Assembly (NCBI RefSeq): GCF_000002875.2
Contig: NC_009414.2
Coordinates: 659,001 to 723,000, forward strand
Length of the DNA stretch: 64,000 nucleotides
Origin: Leishmania infantum JPCM5
Lineage: Eukaryota; Euglenozoa; Kinetoplastea; Trypanosomatida; Trypanosomatidae
Direction: 5' to 3'
The first letter of the stretch is position 1. Every line of letters starts with the position of its first letter. Under the pieces are notes generated by a model. The model worked only from the letters and a program-made list of their open reading frames with translations. It was not told where the DNA came from and searched no databases. A program made the position numbers and the translations under genes. Of this stretch, positions 10,200-19,578 are shown in pieces.

Positions 10200-10951
10200 G
10201 GCGCTTTGGAGTGCCTGTACGTGGGCACCCGGAGGGCTGCATCAGTGAGGAGGCGCGCGGCAAAGCAGTCTGCAGCCTTTATCCGGTGGGGAAGTGGGAA
10301 CGCTTTTGAAGAGAGTTGCGCCGAACAAGGGCAAAAGACAGCGCCCTACGCTTTTTCCCCCCTTTATGGAGCGGGCGTTCCTGCGCACCGCTTGCTGACG
10401 CATGCAACCCTCTCATGGCCTGCTTCTTGGCTACACGTGTGCCACACAATGAGGTGGACGCGTGCATGTTTTTCTTGCTTCTTATTTTTGCAGCAGTTGT
10501 AGTTGCTTTCAGTTGCTTGTCTTCTCATGTCACAGCAGTAAGCCTTATCCATGAAGATCGCCTCTTGCTCCCTCTTTTCTCCCTCTTTGAAGGCGGTGAT
10601 ACCTGGCATTTCGGCTCGTACGAGAACCTTCCCTCTTCCTGTACTGCTGCTCGATTTGGGAGCTGGAGCGCCCCATGTGCGACATGCTGTGTCTGGTCTT
10701 ACTGACCTCTTCCAGATTCTCATGGTCTCCCATTCGCCTGCCCGCTTCTCCGATCCCTTCCGCATCCTCGACCTCGCTACACTTGTGGGCCTCCGCGGCC
10801 ATTCGCATGGCCCTCTAGAAGCGGGGTCTCCAGACGCATACCTCCGCAGACAGACGCGCGCAAATTGCTCATTGCAACGCTGAGCTTCTCACATATCCTG
10901 TGTTTTCAATTTTTCACGTGCCAACAAGCCACCACTGTCCGCACCGCAGCC
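10200..10951 (+). other. Intergenic region
   Basis: The spacer between the small zinc-finger gene and the AK6 gene holds only pyrimidine-rich and mixed DNA, with no coding signal above background. The likely acceptor for the next gene is an AG at 10927-10928 after a T-rich tract, or the AG at 10949 close to the ATG. Confidence 0.55.
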
Positions 10952-11494
10952 ATGGAGCAACCAAAAGGCATCAACATCCTCATCACCGGCACCCCCGGAA
11001 CGGGGAAGACTTCGATGGCGGAGATGATCGCCGCGGAGCTGGACGGCTTTCAGCACGTAGAGGTGGGTAAGCTTGTGAAAGAGAACCACTTCTACACCGA
11101 GTACGACACGGAGCTGGACACGCACATTATCGAGGAGAAGGACGAGGATCGCCTTCTCGATTTTATGGAGCCCATAATGGTGAGTCGGGGCAACCACGTC
11201 GTCGATTATCACTCCAGCGAGCTGTTTCCCGAGCGCTGGTTTCACATGGTGGTCGTGCTCCACACATCCACGGAGGTTCTGTTTGAGCGCCTGACCAAGC
11301 GGCAGTACAGCGAGGCAAAGCGAGCGGAGAACATGGAGGCTGAGATTCAGTGTATCTGCGAGGAGGAGGCGCGCGACGCCTACGAGGATGACATTGTGCT
11401 GGTTCGCGAGAACGACACGTTGGAGCAGATGGCCGCCACGGTGGAAGAGATTCGCGAGCGGGTGGAGGTGCTAAAGGTCGAGCGCGGCCTCTGA
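10952..11494 (+). CDS. AK6: Adenylate kinase 6 / Fap7 (hCINAP) family NTPase
   Basis: This is a 180-residue protein, close to the 172 of human AK6. The P-loop GTPGTGKT spans residues 13-20. The family motif VDYHSSELFPERWF begins at residue 84, with D85-Y86-H87, and is followed by the lid-like FERLTKRQY and a C-terminal helical region, all in the usual order. AK6/Fap7 has adenylate kinase/ATPase activity and in yeast acts with Rps14 in the last cleavage of 18S rRNA precursor, so a nuclear or cytosolic ribosome-assembly role is expected. The frame is open upstream to a TTG at 10865, but that segment is T-rich leader. The ATG at 10952 immediately precedes the conserved start of the fold (INILITGTPG), so it is taken as the start. 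Confidence 0.95.
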   Translation: MEQPKGINILITGTPGTGKTSMAEMIAAELDGFQHVEVGKLVKENHFYTEYDTELDTHIIEEKDEDRLLDFMEPIMVSRGNHVVDYHSSELFPERWFHMVVVLHTSTEVLFERLTKRQYSEAKRAENMEAEIQCICEEEARDAYEDDIVLVRENDTLEQMAATVEEIRERVEVLKVERGL

Positions 11495-12916
11495 GGTGAG
11501 ACGCTAGAGAGGATGGTAGGTGCCCCACGCGCCACTTTAGCAGAAGGTGCTCTCAGTACCTCGGACGATACTCTTGTTTTTATAGTGTATTGCTGCGCGT
11601 GCGTCTGTTGGGTGCCCACAAGAGCGAAAGCCCACAAGGAGCCCACTCGGGTGGCGCTCCCCATGTCTCATTGGGGGGGGGGGCGTGCGGGCGGGCCTTT
11701 TTGCTTTCTTCATGACTCCCCCGCCCATGGAAGGTGCGTGCACGTGCCGCGCACAGGCTGCATGTGTGCTCGAACTGCTGTTGTGCATCTTTTTTTTTTT
11801 ACTCCCTTGTGTGTGTGCAAGTGTGCACCTCTGTAGAGGCGATGAACGCGCAGGATGGCGCAACATGTTCGAGTCTCGGCCAAAACTTGACGTTTAACGT
11901 GACGCTTAAAGAAGATAAACATTTCGATGAACGAGCGCTAACGAAAAGAGCCACCAATCGACATCGGTGCCACTTCTACGCTCCACGGAGGAGATAGGCG
12001 TGGATGGGGCCACTGCAAAGTCTCTGCCATGTGTGCGTGTGTGTCGTTCATCTACAGAACCTGCACGATGGCACCGCTCCGGCTTTGCCATTAGGACCTC
12101 TGTGCGCGCTCAGAACGAAGAAGGGGTGCTGCACCGACACCGACACAAATGCACGGCTGCCCACCATGCGAGTGTACGACCCAGTGATTGCACAAGGTCA
12201 GACCCGACTCCGCGCTTACTGCAGCAGCAGCGAAAACCGGTCTGGTAGCCTTTGCATCCTTTTCTCGCCACCAAGAGACACACTTTTCAGGAGAGAGTTG
12301 TACTGCCATGCTCATCCATTAGTCGGCTTGCGTGCAGTGTTACCACAGCATTCGCATGCCGCCAAGCGCCCATGTCATTGCTCCCATCTTCTCTCCTCTC
12401 CTCTCCGTTGAGTGTATGCGTCGTGGGTGACGGCCTCGGTCGTGCGAGCGCCGAGGAAGAAGACAGAGAGATAGAGAAGCACCATCTTTATAACGGCGGA
12501 CGGAAGGCGCCCCTCGGCATGCTACCAGACACCTGATTCTCTCTCTGCTTACCGCTGACAGACTTCAGGGCGCCTCGCCTGCATTTGCTCCCTTCCTCGA
12601 AATTGCACCTTCTGTTTACAAATCCCTTTTTGCCGTGGCGGCGCCGCTGCTTCGATCGAGCTCGGCTGCCATACACGATAGAGCATACATACATCCATAG
12701 ACGCACACGGACACCCACACGCGTACGCCGTCCCCCCCCCCTCCCTTGCCCCCTCATACAAGACTGTGAACATACATCCTTCACACGTTGAACCGGCCAG
12801 CTTCGTTTTCTGTGCACGGGCGCGCTGCCTTCGCGTGTGAACGCTTGCGCCGATTTCTTTGCGCTTTACGTTTTTTTTTTTCGCGTTCTTTCTCGTGCCG
12901 CTTTCGCTACTTTTCA
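11495..12916 (+). other. Intergenic region
   Basis: No gene is seen. A G run lies at about 11673-11683, a T run at about 11790-11800 and a C run near 12734-12743. Pyrimidine tracts, including 12870-12880, lie upstream of the next ATG. The reading frame of the next gene stays open through 12788-12916, but only from a TTG and through Phe/Arg-rich, pyrimidine-driven codons, so it is treated as leader. Confidence 0.55.
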
Positions 12917-15900
12917 ATGCCGCACGCAGGCAATAAGCTGGTGCCCATCGGGTGCAACATGAACGATGCCGCCTACCCGTTTCGCGGGGAGCACCGTCTC
13001 GCCGGCTGCATCAATCACGGTCACAGTGGCGTCGTCAAGAGGATCCCGACATCGATTGCGATGCGCATCAGCGGATCCAACTTAGTAATCGAGGAGGTGA
13101 AAACGCCAAAGGGGGTTGAGTTAGAGTGCGAGTTGGGCGTTGACGGCGGCATCGCGCGACCGGTGTCGCTGCAGCAGGCCTCCGCCTTCATGGTGCCCGG
13201 CGATGGCCACGACTATAACCTCATCGCGACTGTGAAGGCCAGCGGCAACCCGATGAAGCACTACTGCAAGCTCACCTTTAATGGCAGCGAGGGTATAAGT
13301 GTGCTGCGTATGCGCGCGCCGGAGGGCTGCAGCCCAGATGCGGTGTACATTGTTGCCGATGGCCGTCGGCTAAGACCCACGGCGGGGTGGTTCCGCATTC
13401 CCATCCACACGAAGGAGTGCGCTCTGGTCGCAAATCTCCCGCTCGACGGCGCGCCGCCGCCGCCGCCGCCGCCTCCTCCTCCTCCTCCCTTTTCATTCAC
13501 CGCTACCCCGCCGCTGCCGCCGGCGCCCAGTGGCGGACTTGCTGAGAAGACGCTCGAGGCGACCACAGGGGCTCCGTTGACGGCAGGGAACGTGCCTGAA
13601 TTGGAGACGCGCATTCATCCCCCCCTCATTCCTAACGCGGGAGCGGTGACCCTCACGGAGCCCGTTTCTGCCGCGATGCCCAGCTTTGTCGCGACGGCGC
13701 CGGGCTTCAGCCTTCAGCTGACCGGGGAAAACGGCAGCTCCGCGTTTGGCATCGGTGTCGCCGCACTGCCGCTGAGCCACCGCCGAGCGCAAACGGTTCA
13801 GATCGTGGTAAGCGACGCGCAGGGGCGGGTGTTGCTGCGGCAGCGATCGCATGTGCCGTCGCTGGAGCCCGCGGCAGTCTCTCTAGCGCTGAAAGACGAC
13901 GGCAAGGGTGGACTTGCCCTGAGCGCAAATCCTGGCAGCAAGATTACAGTCGGTGGCGTGCCGCAGGCGGATCCTTCAGCCGCGGCTGTCTTGCCGCGCG
14001 TTGTGCCTCAACGAGCGGTGGTGGAGCAGCCAAACGCAGACGGCTCTGTCTCGAAGGCAACGCTGGACGTGGCACCGACGTCTGGGCCCGCCCCCGTCTC
14101 TGTAGCCGTGTCGAAGCAGCCGCCGCCGCCGCCGCAGACACTGACGCTGCCGGAGGCCTGGGTGAAGGAGCTGTCTGAGGCGCTGCAAAACTCGAATCCG
14201 GATGAGCAGCGCCGCCTCGTGCAGAACATTTATCCTTCGTCGATTCCTGGCATGACGATTGTGAATTTTGTGCGTGATCAACTCACCCGCCAGCCACCCG
14301 CCATCTCCTTCACCGTCTCCAGCAACGGCTTGGAGGCGGTGCAGTGCCCCGGCTGCTCGGTCACTGCCGCCGTCGGCAACGATCCTGCGCGCCAGATTCC
14401 GGCCTTCGGGTCGGTGACGTTGGCGTCGGGAAAGTCGGCCTTGCTGACGGCGACAAGTACGTTGACGCACCGCGCCGTGTCTGCATGCCGAGTGCAGATG
14501 GCGCTGCCGAGCGCCGTGACCTTCACCAGTCCGACGGTCTCGGCATACCCGCCGCACGCAGTGGCGGGACCGCCCATGCAAGCGGGTCCCTCCGCAGACG
14601 AAAGGGCGGATTCCGACGTTGTGAGCCGTCTTGTGGACTGTCTGTTGCGCCACAACCTGAGCGCGCCGCTGGTTGCCAAGGAACTCGACAGCATGTCAAC
14701 AGCCCCGTTCTCCGCGCAGGGGCGTCGCATGCTTTCGCTCCTGACAAGCTGCCTACGCAGCGCTACTGCGAGCGGTGCGGCCGCTGCGATGCAGGCTGCC
14801 AGCACTCAGGCCGCCGCGGTCGCCCACGCAGCACCGGAGGAGATCTTCTTCACGTGTGGGCCGGGTTACGTGGACAACATCTACACAGCTCAACCGCAGT
14901 ACCAGCTGTTTGGCGCCGTAGACGACCAGGCGCCGCAGATGGTGCCGCAGCGCGGCCGGATACCTGCGCAGGGCACCCTCGAGGGTGAGCACAAGCCCTT
15001 CTTCATCCGCATCACCGCGCGTGACCCGACAACAGGGGCCGTCAAGGTGGAGAAGACGGTCACGGTGCTCGGTGTTCGGCACGAAGCGAAGCCGACTCCT
15101 GCTGCCGTGGAAGCGCCACCACCCGCTCAGGTCAGCTACACCGCTGCACCGACTGCTGCAGAGACGCTGCCAGAGGCATTCGCTGAGGAGCCGTTGCACC
15201 GGCTAGGCGCAGCAGCTGCTGCGGCACCTGCCTTCATGCCAGAGCAGCAGCCGCCCCGCGACAGCGCGGCAGCCGCGATTCCATACATGGACGTGTCGCT
15301 GCAAGCAGTGGGCCAGGACGTCCAGGCGCGCATCCTGTGTCATCCGCATCTCCGCATCGTGTGCGACGTGGACGGCGTTGGCGGTAACACGGGCCGCTCC
15401 GACTTTGTGGCCAAGATGCCGGCCACCCGCTTCCACCAGGTTAACTTCAGCCTCATAGATTTGCATGGCCGCGTGGTGTTCCAGCAGAAGCTCGGCGTTC
15501 CAGCCATGATATCGCCTCTGTGGGGGCTGGCGTTGCAGCACAACGGCCTTGCCGTGGATCCGGAGGTGGGCGCCCTTGTGACTGCGTCGATCGACCGAGC
15601 GCTGGAGCGAACGCTGCAGGGCAACTTTGTCTCCTTCGACGCGAGTGCGCCACACTTTGTGCACCTGCGCAAGTACCACGACAGTATTCATGGCGGCGCC
15701 GCCGGTGAAGTGTCGCTGCGCCTGCCTGGCCTGACACTGCCAGCGGAGCTGGAGGAGGTAACGCGTATTATGCGTCGTCGTGCCAACGGTGAAGCCAGCG
15801 ATCCGCAGATCAAGACGGAGCTCGAGCAGTTGCGCGCTCGCTGCACCGCAGCTTCCGTTGTGGAGCTGATTACCAGCATCCTCGACGGCTGGCCTGCGAC

Positions 15901-15979
15901 AGTGAGCGCGGATGCGCGCACCTCCGGTCGCGACAGCCCGTCAAGCCGCATCTTCTTCCGTTTGACCGGGACGGATTGA
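12917..15979 (+). CDS. Hypothetical protein with polyproline tract and degenerate beta-sandwich repeats
   Basis: This is a 1020-residue protein. The ATG at 12917 begins MPHAGNKLVPIGCNMNDAAY. Residues about 25-175 form an ordered beta-rich region. Residues about 180-192 are an uninterrupted proline run. Further beta-rich units follow. Two of them end alike: IVVSDAQGRVLLRQ at about residue 295 and FSLIDLHGRVVFQQ at about residue 845. Others (VTVTVLG near residue 725, VQCPGCSVTAAVG near residue 477) have the same 'strand, CPG or CHP turn, strand' look. This suggests 5-7 diverged copies of an Ig/Fn3/chitobiase-C-like sandwich, separated by Ala/Pro linkers. No catalytic residues, signal peptide or membrane segment are seen. 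Function unknown; a structural or binding protein is most likely. Confidence 0.8.
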   Translation: MPHAGNKLVPIGCNMNDAAYPFRGEHRLAGCINHGHSGVVKRIPTSIAMRISGSNLVIEEVKTPKGVELECELGVDGGIARPVSLQQASAFMVPGDGHDYNLIATVKASGNPMKHYCKLTFNGSEGISVLRMRAPEGCSPDAVYIVADGRRLRPTAGWFRIPIHTKECALVANLPLDGAPPPPPPPPPPPPFSFTATPPLPPAPSGGLAEKTLEATTGAPLTAGNVPELETRIHPPLIPNAGAVTLTEPVSAAMPSFVATAPGFSLQLTGENGSSAFGIGVAALPLSHRRAQTVQIVVSDAQGRVLLRQRSHVPSLEPAAVSLALKDDGKGGLALSANPGSKITVGGVPQADPSAAAVLPRVVPQRAVVEQPNADGSVSKATLDVAPTSGPAPVSVAVSKQPPPPPQTLTLPEAWVKELSEALQNSNPDEQRRLVQNIYPSSIPGMTIVNFVRDQLTRQPPAISFTVSSNGLEAVQCPGCSVTAAVGNDPARQIPAFGSVTLASGKSALLTATSTLTHRAVSACRVQMALPSAVTFTSPTVSAYPPHAVAGPPMQAGPSADERADSDVVSRLVDCLLRHNLSAPLVAKELDSMSTAPFSAQGRRMLSLLTSCLRSATASGAAAAMQAASTQAAAVAHAAPEEIFFTCGPGYVDNIYTAQPQYQLFGAVDDQAPQMVPQRGRIPAQGTLEGEHKPFFIRITARDPTTGAVKVEKTVTVLGVRHEAKPTPAAVEAPPPAQVSYTAAPTAAETLPEAFAEEPLHRLGAAAAAAPAFMPEQQPPRDSAAAAIPYMDVSLQAVGQDVQARILCHPHLRIVCDVDGVGGNTGRSDFVAKMPATRFHQVNFSLIDLHGRVVFQQKLGVPAMISPLWGLALQHNGLAVDPEVGALVTASIDRALERTLQGNFVSFDASAPHFVHLRKYHDSIHGGAAGEVSLRLPGLTLPAELEEVTRIMRRRANGEASDPQIKTELEQLRARCTAASVVELITSILDGWPATVSADARTSGRDSPSSRIFFRLTGTD

Positions 15980-17046
15980 ATGCGGAGAAGGATGAGGGTC
16001 AACCAGCTGAGCGCGTCAGAAGTGAAGGACGGAGAGGCCGAACGCGCACACGGCGGCGGAGGGCTGCTTGTGCGTCTACCTTAACTGCCTTTGTTTGTCA
16101 ACGCCCTCCTCTCTCCCTTTCAGCTTCCTTTCTCGCTCGCTAGTGTTGTTATTACTTTCATGCATCGGCGTGCCTTTCGAGAACATGTGCCTGATAGACG
16201 TCTAGATAGATGACGGCGACACAGGTCCGTATGTGTGTATATTTGTGTGTGTCTCCCTCTCTTTCTCTCTCGGCGGTCGAGTGGAACTTGCATTCTTTAT
16301 CGCTTCCTGTTGTGTTTTGTTCGCCTTCAGGTTGCCGCCGTGTCGTGTCTCCTCCCTTTTGTTTTCGTGTGTGGAAGCCGCGCCAGGAGACTGCCCCGTG
16401 TTTTTTTTTTTTCGGTGGTCATATATGCTGATTCTCCCTGGACGCTCCCTTCCAGAGGACAGTCGACGTGCCCGTGCCCCCCCCCCGCCCCCTCCCTATC
16501 CGAGTGTGGTGTGGACTAGAACGAAAGACAAGTGAAGAAGACGAAATCCATACAAAAAGCGAGAAACTCGCGTAGGAACGGCAAGGAGCCCACTTCCTCA
16601 GCGTCTCCACTGCGGGCAGCGGCAACGTGGAGAGACAGGTGAGGTCCACAGGACGGTTTTGACGATGACGGGAAGCCGGCGAAGGGGGCAGAAGCAGTGT
16701 GGCGCGTATACGCCTACGCCCTCATGAGCGCGTGAGACGGGTGCGACTCCGGATGCTCAGGCCTATGAACGTATGCCATGCTATCTTGTTTTCTGATGAT
16801 GTGCCTCATGCTCGCTTTCTGCTCTCGCCTCCTTCCCGTAGGTTACCTGCGTGTAACGCACAGCACGCGCAAGCAGCGGCGCTGGCAGCCGTGGCCCCTC
16901 CTCTCGCTCGCCCATTCTCCCCGTGCGCCGTCGTGATTCTGCTGAACCCTTCGATTCAGCATCTTCTGAATACCCCATTTCTAGGTACTCCCCTCTGACT
17001 CTATTGCGCTCTTTGCGGCTGCGCTGCGCGAGTGCATGAGGTCACC
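15980..17046 (+). other. Intergenic region
   Basis: The 3' UTR of the repeat protein is followed by pyrimidine-rich DNA, with a T run near 16400-16411 and a C run near 16480-16487. No coding signal is seen. The next gene's open frame reaches only a GTG at 17032 before its ATG at 17047. Confidence 0.55.
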
Positions 17047-19578
17047 ATGTTTGCACCGCAAAGAGACACCGTAGACAGCGCTCATGAGCAGGTGTTCGGG
17101 TACAGGCCGGCGCGCAGCACTGCTGCTGCGGACGCTGCTCCTGCGTCACAGCGTCCACAGCCGCCGCTCACGGCTCCGCCGCTGCGCTCACGCCCAAAAA
17201 GTCATCCTGTTCCTAGTAGCGGGCTCGCGCTCGTGCCACGCCAGCCAGCAGGGCGACAACGCTTGCTTGCTGGGACGCTCAGTCATCGCCAAGCTCCTCG
17301 CAAGCGGATTATTCTTTCGAGCAGGGGCTCCGGCACGGAGTGCACTGCTGACCTGGTGCGGCAGCAGTATCACGGCGCGGCCTACGCGGACCCCGGGCAG
17401 CGTGCACCGCTCGACTCCAAGTGCTACAGCCCCCCCATCCCCACCAGCAGCAGAACCTCTTTGTGCGCCAACGCGCTCACGACTTTGGCGCAGGCGGAGC
17501 TCAGTGAGCCAGCGCTGTCTCCCACATTCCCGGTCGTCACCTCCTTACCACGCACCAATCCGTACTACTGCCACGTTCCCAAGTTACCGCCTTCGGCGAG
17601 GAGACAGGCGGACGCTGATGCAGCGCCGATGCCGCCTCCAGAGCCTGTTCGCGATGCCTTTGAATCCTCGCCACGGAGCGCCTGGGCAACCTCGCAACCG
17701 CAAATGACAAACTCCCCATCTCTGCGCACCGATCCTAGTGTTGGGACCGCAGCTGCTTCCATGGTGAGTGCAACGGCGACGTTGCACAGAAGCGGCAGTG
17801 CAGGCGTTTTTGAGCGTCTTGCTGGTGAGTCGCGCATCGGAGTGACGATGCTCGGCAAGCGCGTGCGTCAGTGGGCCGAGGGTGCGGGCCTGGTGCTCCA
17901 CCCCTCCAGCTCTGCGTGGCACGCGCTGCTGGCCTACTCGACGGAGCCCCTTAGGCACGAGCGGCTGTGGCGGCAAACGTGTGCCAAGGGCCGCTACCGG
18001 CTGTCATTGCTCGCGCGCGCCAAGGCCGGCGACACCACTCACTTTGCCAACACTGTGCAAGAGCACAAGGCTGCTCATCGGCCATCGCATGCTGATCCGC
18101 GTCAAGAAGCCATGGCTCATGGCCAGCGGGGCCCTGCGAGGCGACGCTCCTTACCTTCGGCCACTCCTGGCGGTCTGAGCGCCTACCGCCGCCAGCAGGA
18201 GTACACGCTGTGGTGTCGGTGGCAGCTGTGGCACTTTTTCGAGCAGGGCAGACGCTATCTGACGAGTGTGTGGCGTGTGCCGCCCCTCCTTGACTCTCAG
18301 CGACGCCACGCCGTCCGCTGCTGTGGCAATATCGAGTGCAGAACAACCTCTCCTGCATCGTCGATTTCTCGCATCTTCGATGGCCGCTACGTGGTGCCGA
18401 GTGCGGCGAGTATCGACGCCGCGCAAGAGGAACACAGAGCACTGGAGAAGCGGGTAAACGTCCTGCTGCGTCTTCTGCGGCAAGAAAACGGCCCCTCTGC
18501 GCCGACGTTCGCGGAGCGTTCTGGCAACCATGAAGGTGCTGTCAACGGAGCTGGAATGACCGCTTGCGGAGCGGGGGCCATGGCCGGCAGCACCGTCTTG
18601 GACCCGGATGGAGAGGGGGCGGAGGATGAGGAAACGGCAAACGTGTATCACTCGGTAAGCCAGTCGCGGCGCATCAGTGAGGCTGTGGCGGCAACGCAGC
18701 CATACCTCGACGTGCGCGTGGATAATACGACGGGCCTCATGCATTTAAGCCTGTACGTCAACGGAGACGCCGGCGGTAACGGTGCGGAATTCGTCGGCAA
18801 CAGCGTCGCCGGATGCATCGACAACCACCGCTGGGTGATCCTGAAGGGCCTGTGGGCGCTACAGGTGCTCGTGTTCTGCTTCCATCGAGAGGAGGAGCTG
18901 CCGTCGTCGACTGAGAAGCATGCCGACGAGTACCTCAAGAGGCAGGGTGGATATGACGAGCAGACGGAGCAAGATGCGAGCCGTCGCAGCCAGATAGTCG
19001 ACGGACTGGTGGTCAAAGGCGTGGCGTTCGCCAAGGTGAAGACGGGGCACACTTTAGCGACAGCGCAGGACACCTTTGCGTGCACTCGCTGCGGACAAAC
19101 GCGGCGTCTTCATAATGAAGTGTATATTTCGAAAAAGACAGGCCGTATTGTATGCGGCATGTACTACTGCGTTGTGTGCCTGGCTCGCACGCACCACGTC
19201 CGTCTTCCACCCATGAAGGACATCCCGCCGGGTCTGCTCGGCGAGAGAGAGGCTTCCGTGGCGGACGTTAGTTGGCTGCACACAGTGCGTGACGTCTCCT
19301 CCGCTCGATGTAGCGCCTCGCTGTCGCGCTTTGCGAACACAGGCTTGTCAGACCTGCTTCCGTCGGCCTACGCACATCAGTGCAGCATGAGCTCCGCTCG
19401 CGCTGCCGACGCGCCGCAGTTACCGGATGAGGCGGCAGCCACCGCGATGCGAGAGTGGACCCGTGCTGCGGCTGCCGCCCCGCCTCCTGAGTGGCACCCC
19501 GGCGGTAAGGTGGACAGCGATGAGCTCTTTGGTGGGACGCGCGGGTTGGACTGCCCGCCTCCGCGACCTCGCATGTAG
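17047..19578 (+). CDS. Hypothetical protein with C-terminal CxxC...CxxC zinc ribbon
   Basis: This is an 843-residue protein starting at the ATG at 17047 (MFAPQRDTVDS). The first 260 residues are Pro/Ser/Ala-rich and disordered. Residues about 270-470 are ordered, with helical Trp/Tyr/Arg-rich segments (AWHALLAYSTEPLRHERLW, YTLWCRWQLWHFFEQGRRYL), a length-varying linker, then LEKRVNVLLRLLRQ. Residues about 555-720 form a second ordered part. It ends in a zinc-ribbon-like site with C679-x2-C682 and C708-x2-C711 separated by 25 residues, followed by LARTHHV. The ribbon loosely recalls the Jiv90/DnaJC14-type Cys pairs, but no J domain is present and the match is weak. Function unknown; metal binding is the only supported inference. 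Confidence 0.8.
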   Translation: MFAPQRDTVDSAHEQVFGYRPARSTAAADAAPASQRPQPPLTAPPLRSRPKSHPVPSSGLALVPRQPAGRQRLLAGTLSHRQAPRKRIILSSRGSGTECTADLVRQQYHGAAYADPGQRAPLDSKCYSPPIPTSSRTSLCANALTTLAQAELSEPALSPTFPVVTSLPRTNPYYCHVPKLPPSARRQADADAAPMPPPEPVRDAFESSPRSAWATSQPQMTNSPSLRTDPSVGTAAASMVSATATLHRSGSAGVFERLAGESRIGVTMLGKRVRQWAEGAGLVLHPSSSAWHALLAYSTEPLRHERLWRQTCAKGRYRLSLLARAKAGDTTHFANTVQEHKAAHRPSHADPRQEAMAHGQRGPARRRSLPSATPGGLSAYRRQQEYTLWCRWQLWHFFEQGRRYLTSVWRVPPLLDSQRRHAVRCCGNIECRTTSPASSISRIFDGRYVVPSAASIDAAQEEHRALEKRVNVLLRLLRQENGPSAPTFAERSGNHEGAVNGAGMTACGAGAMAGSTVLDPDGEGAEDEETANVYHSVSQSRRISEAVAATQPYLDVRVDNTTGLMHLSLYVNGDAGGNGAEFVGNSVAGCIDNHRWVILKGLWALQVLVFCFHREEELPSSTEKHADEYLKRQGGYDEQTEQDASRRSQIVDGLVVKGVAFAKVKTGHTLATAQDTFACTRCGQTRRLHNEVYISKKTGRIVCGMYYCVVCLARTHHVRLPPMKDIPPGLLGEREASVADVSWLHTVRDVSSARCSASLSRFANTGLSDLLPSAYAHQCSMSSARAADAPQLPDEAAATAMREWTRAAAAAPPPEWHPGGKVDSDELFGGTRGLDCPPPRPRM

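Noticed and set aside
10865..10951. N-terminal extension of AK6 by 29 residues
   Set aside because: Begins at TTG and runs through T-rich leader; the AK6 fold starts just after the ATG at 10952.
12788..12916. N-terminal extension of the repeat protein by 43 residues, resembling a basic hydrophobic presequence
   Set aside because: Begins at TTG and includes the poly-T tract; the Phe/Arg-rich sequence is what a pyrimidine-rich leader would encode by chance.
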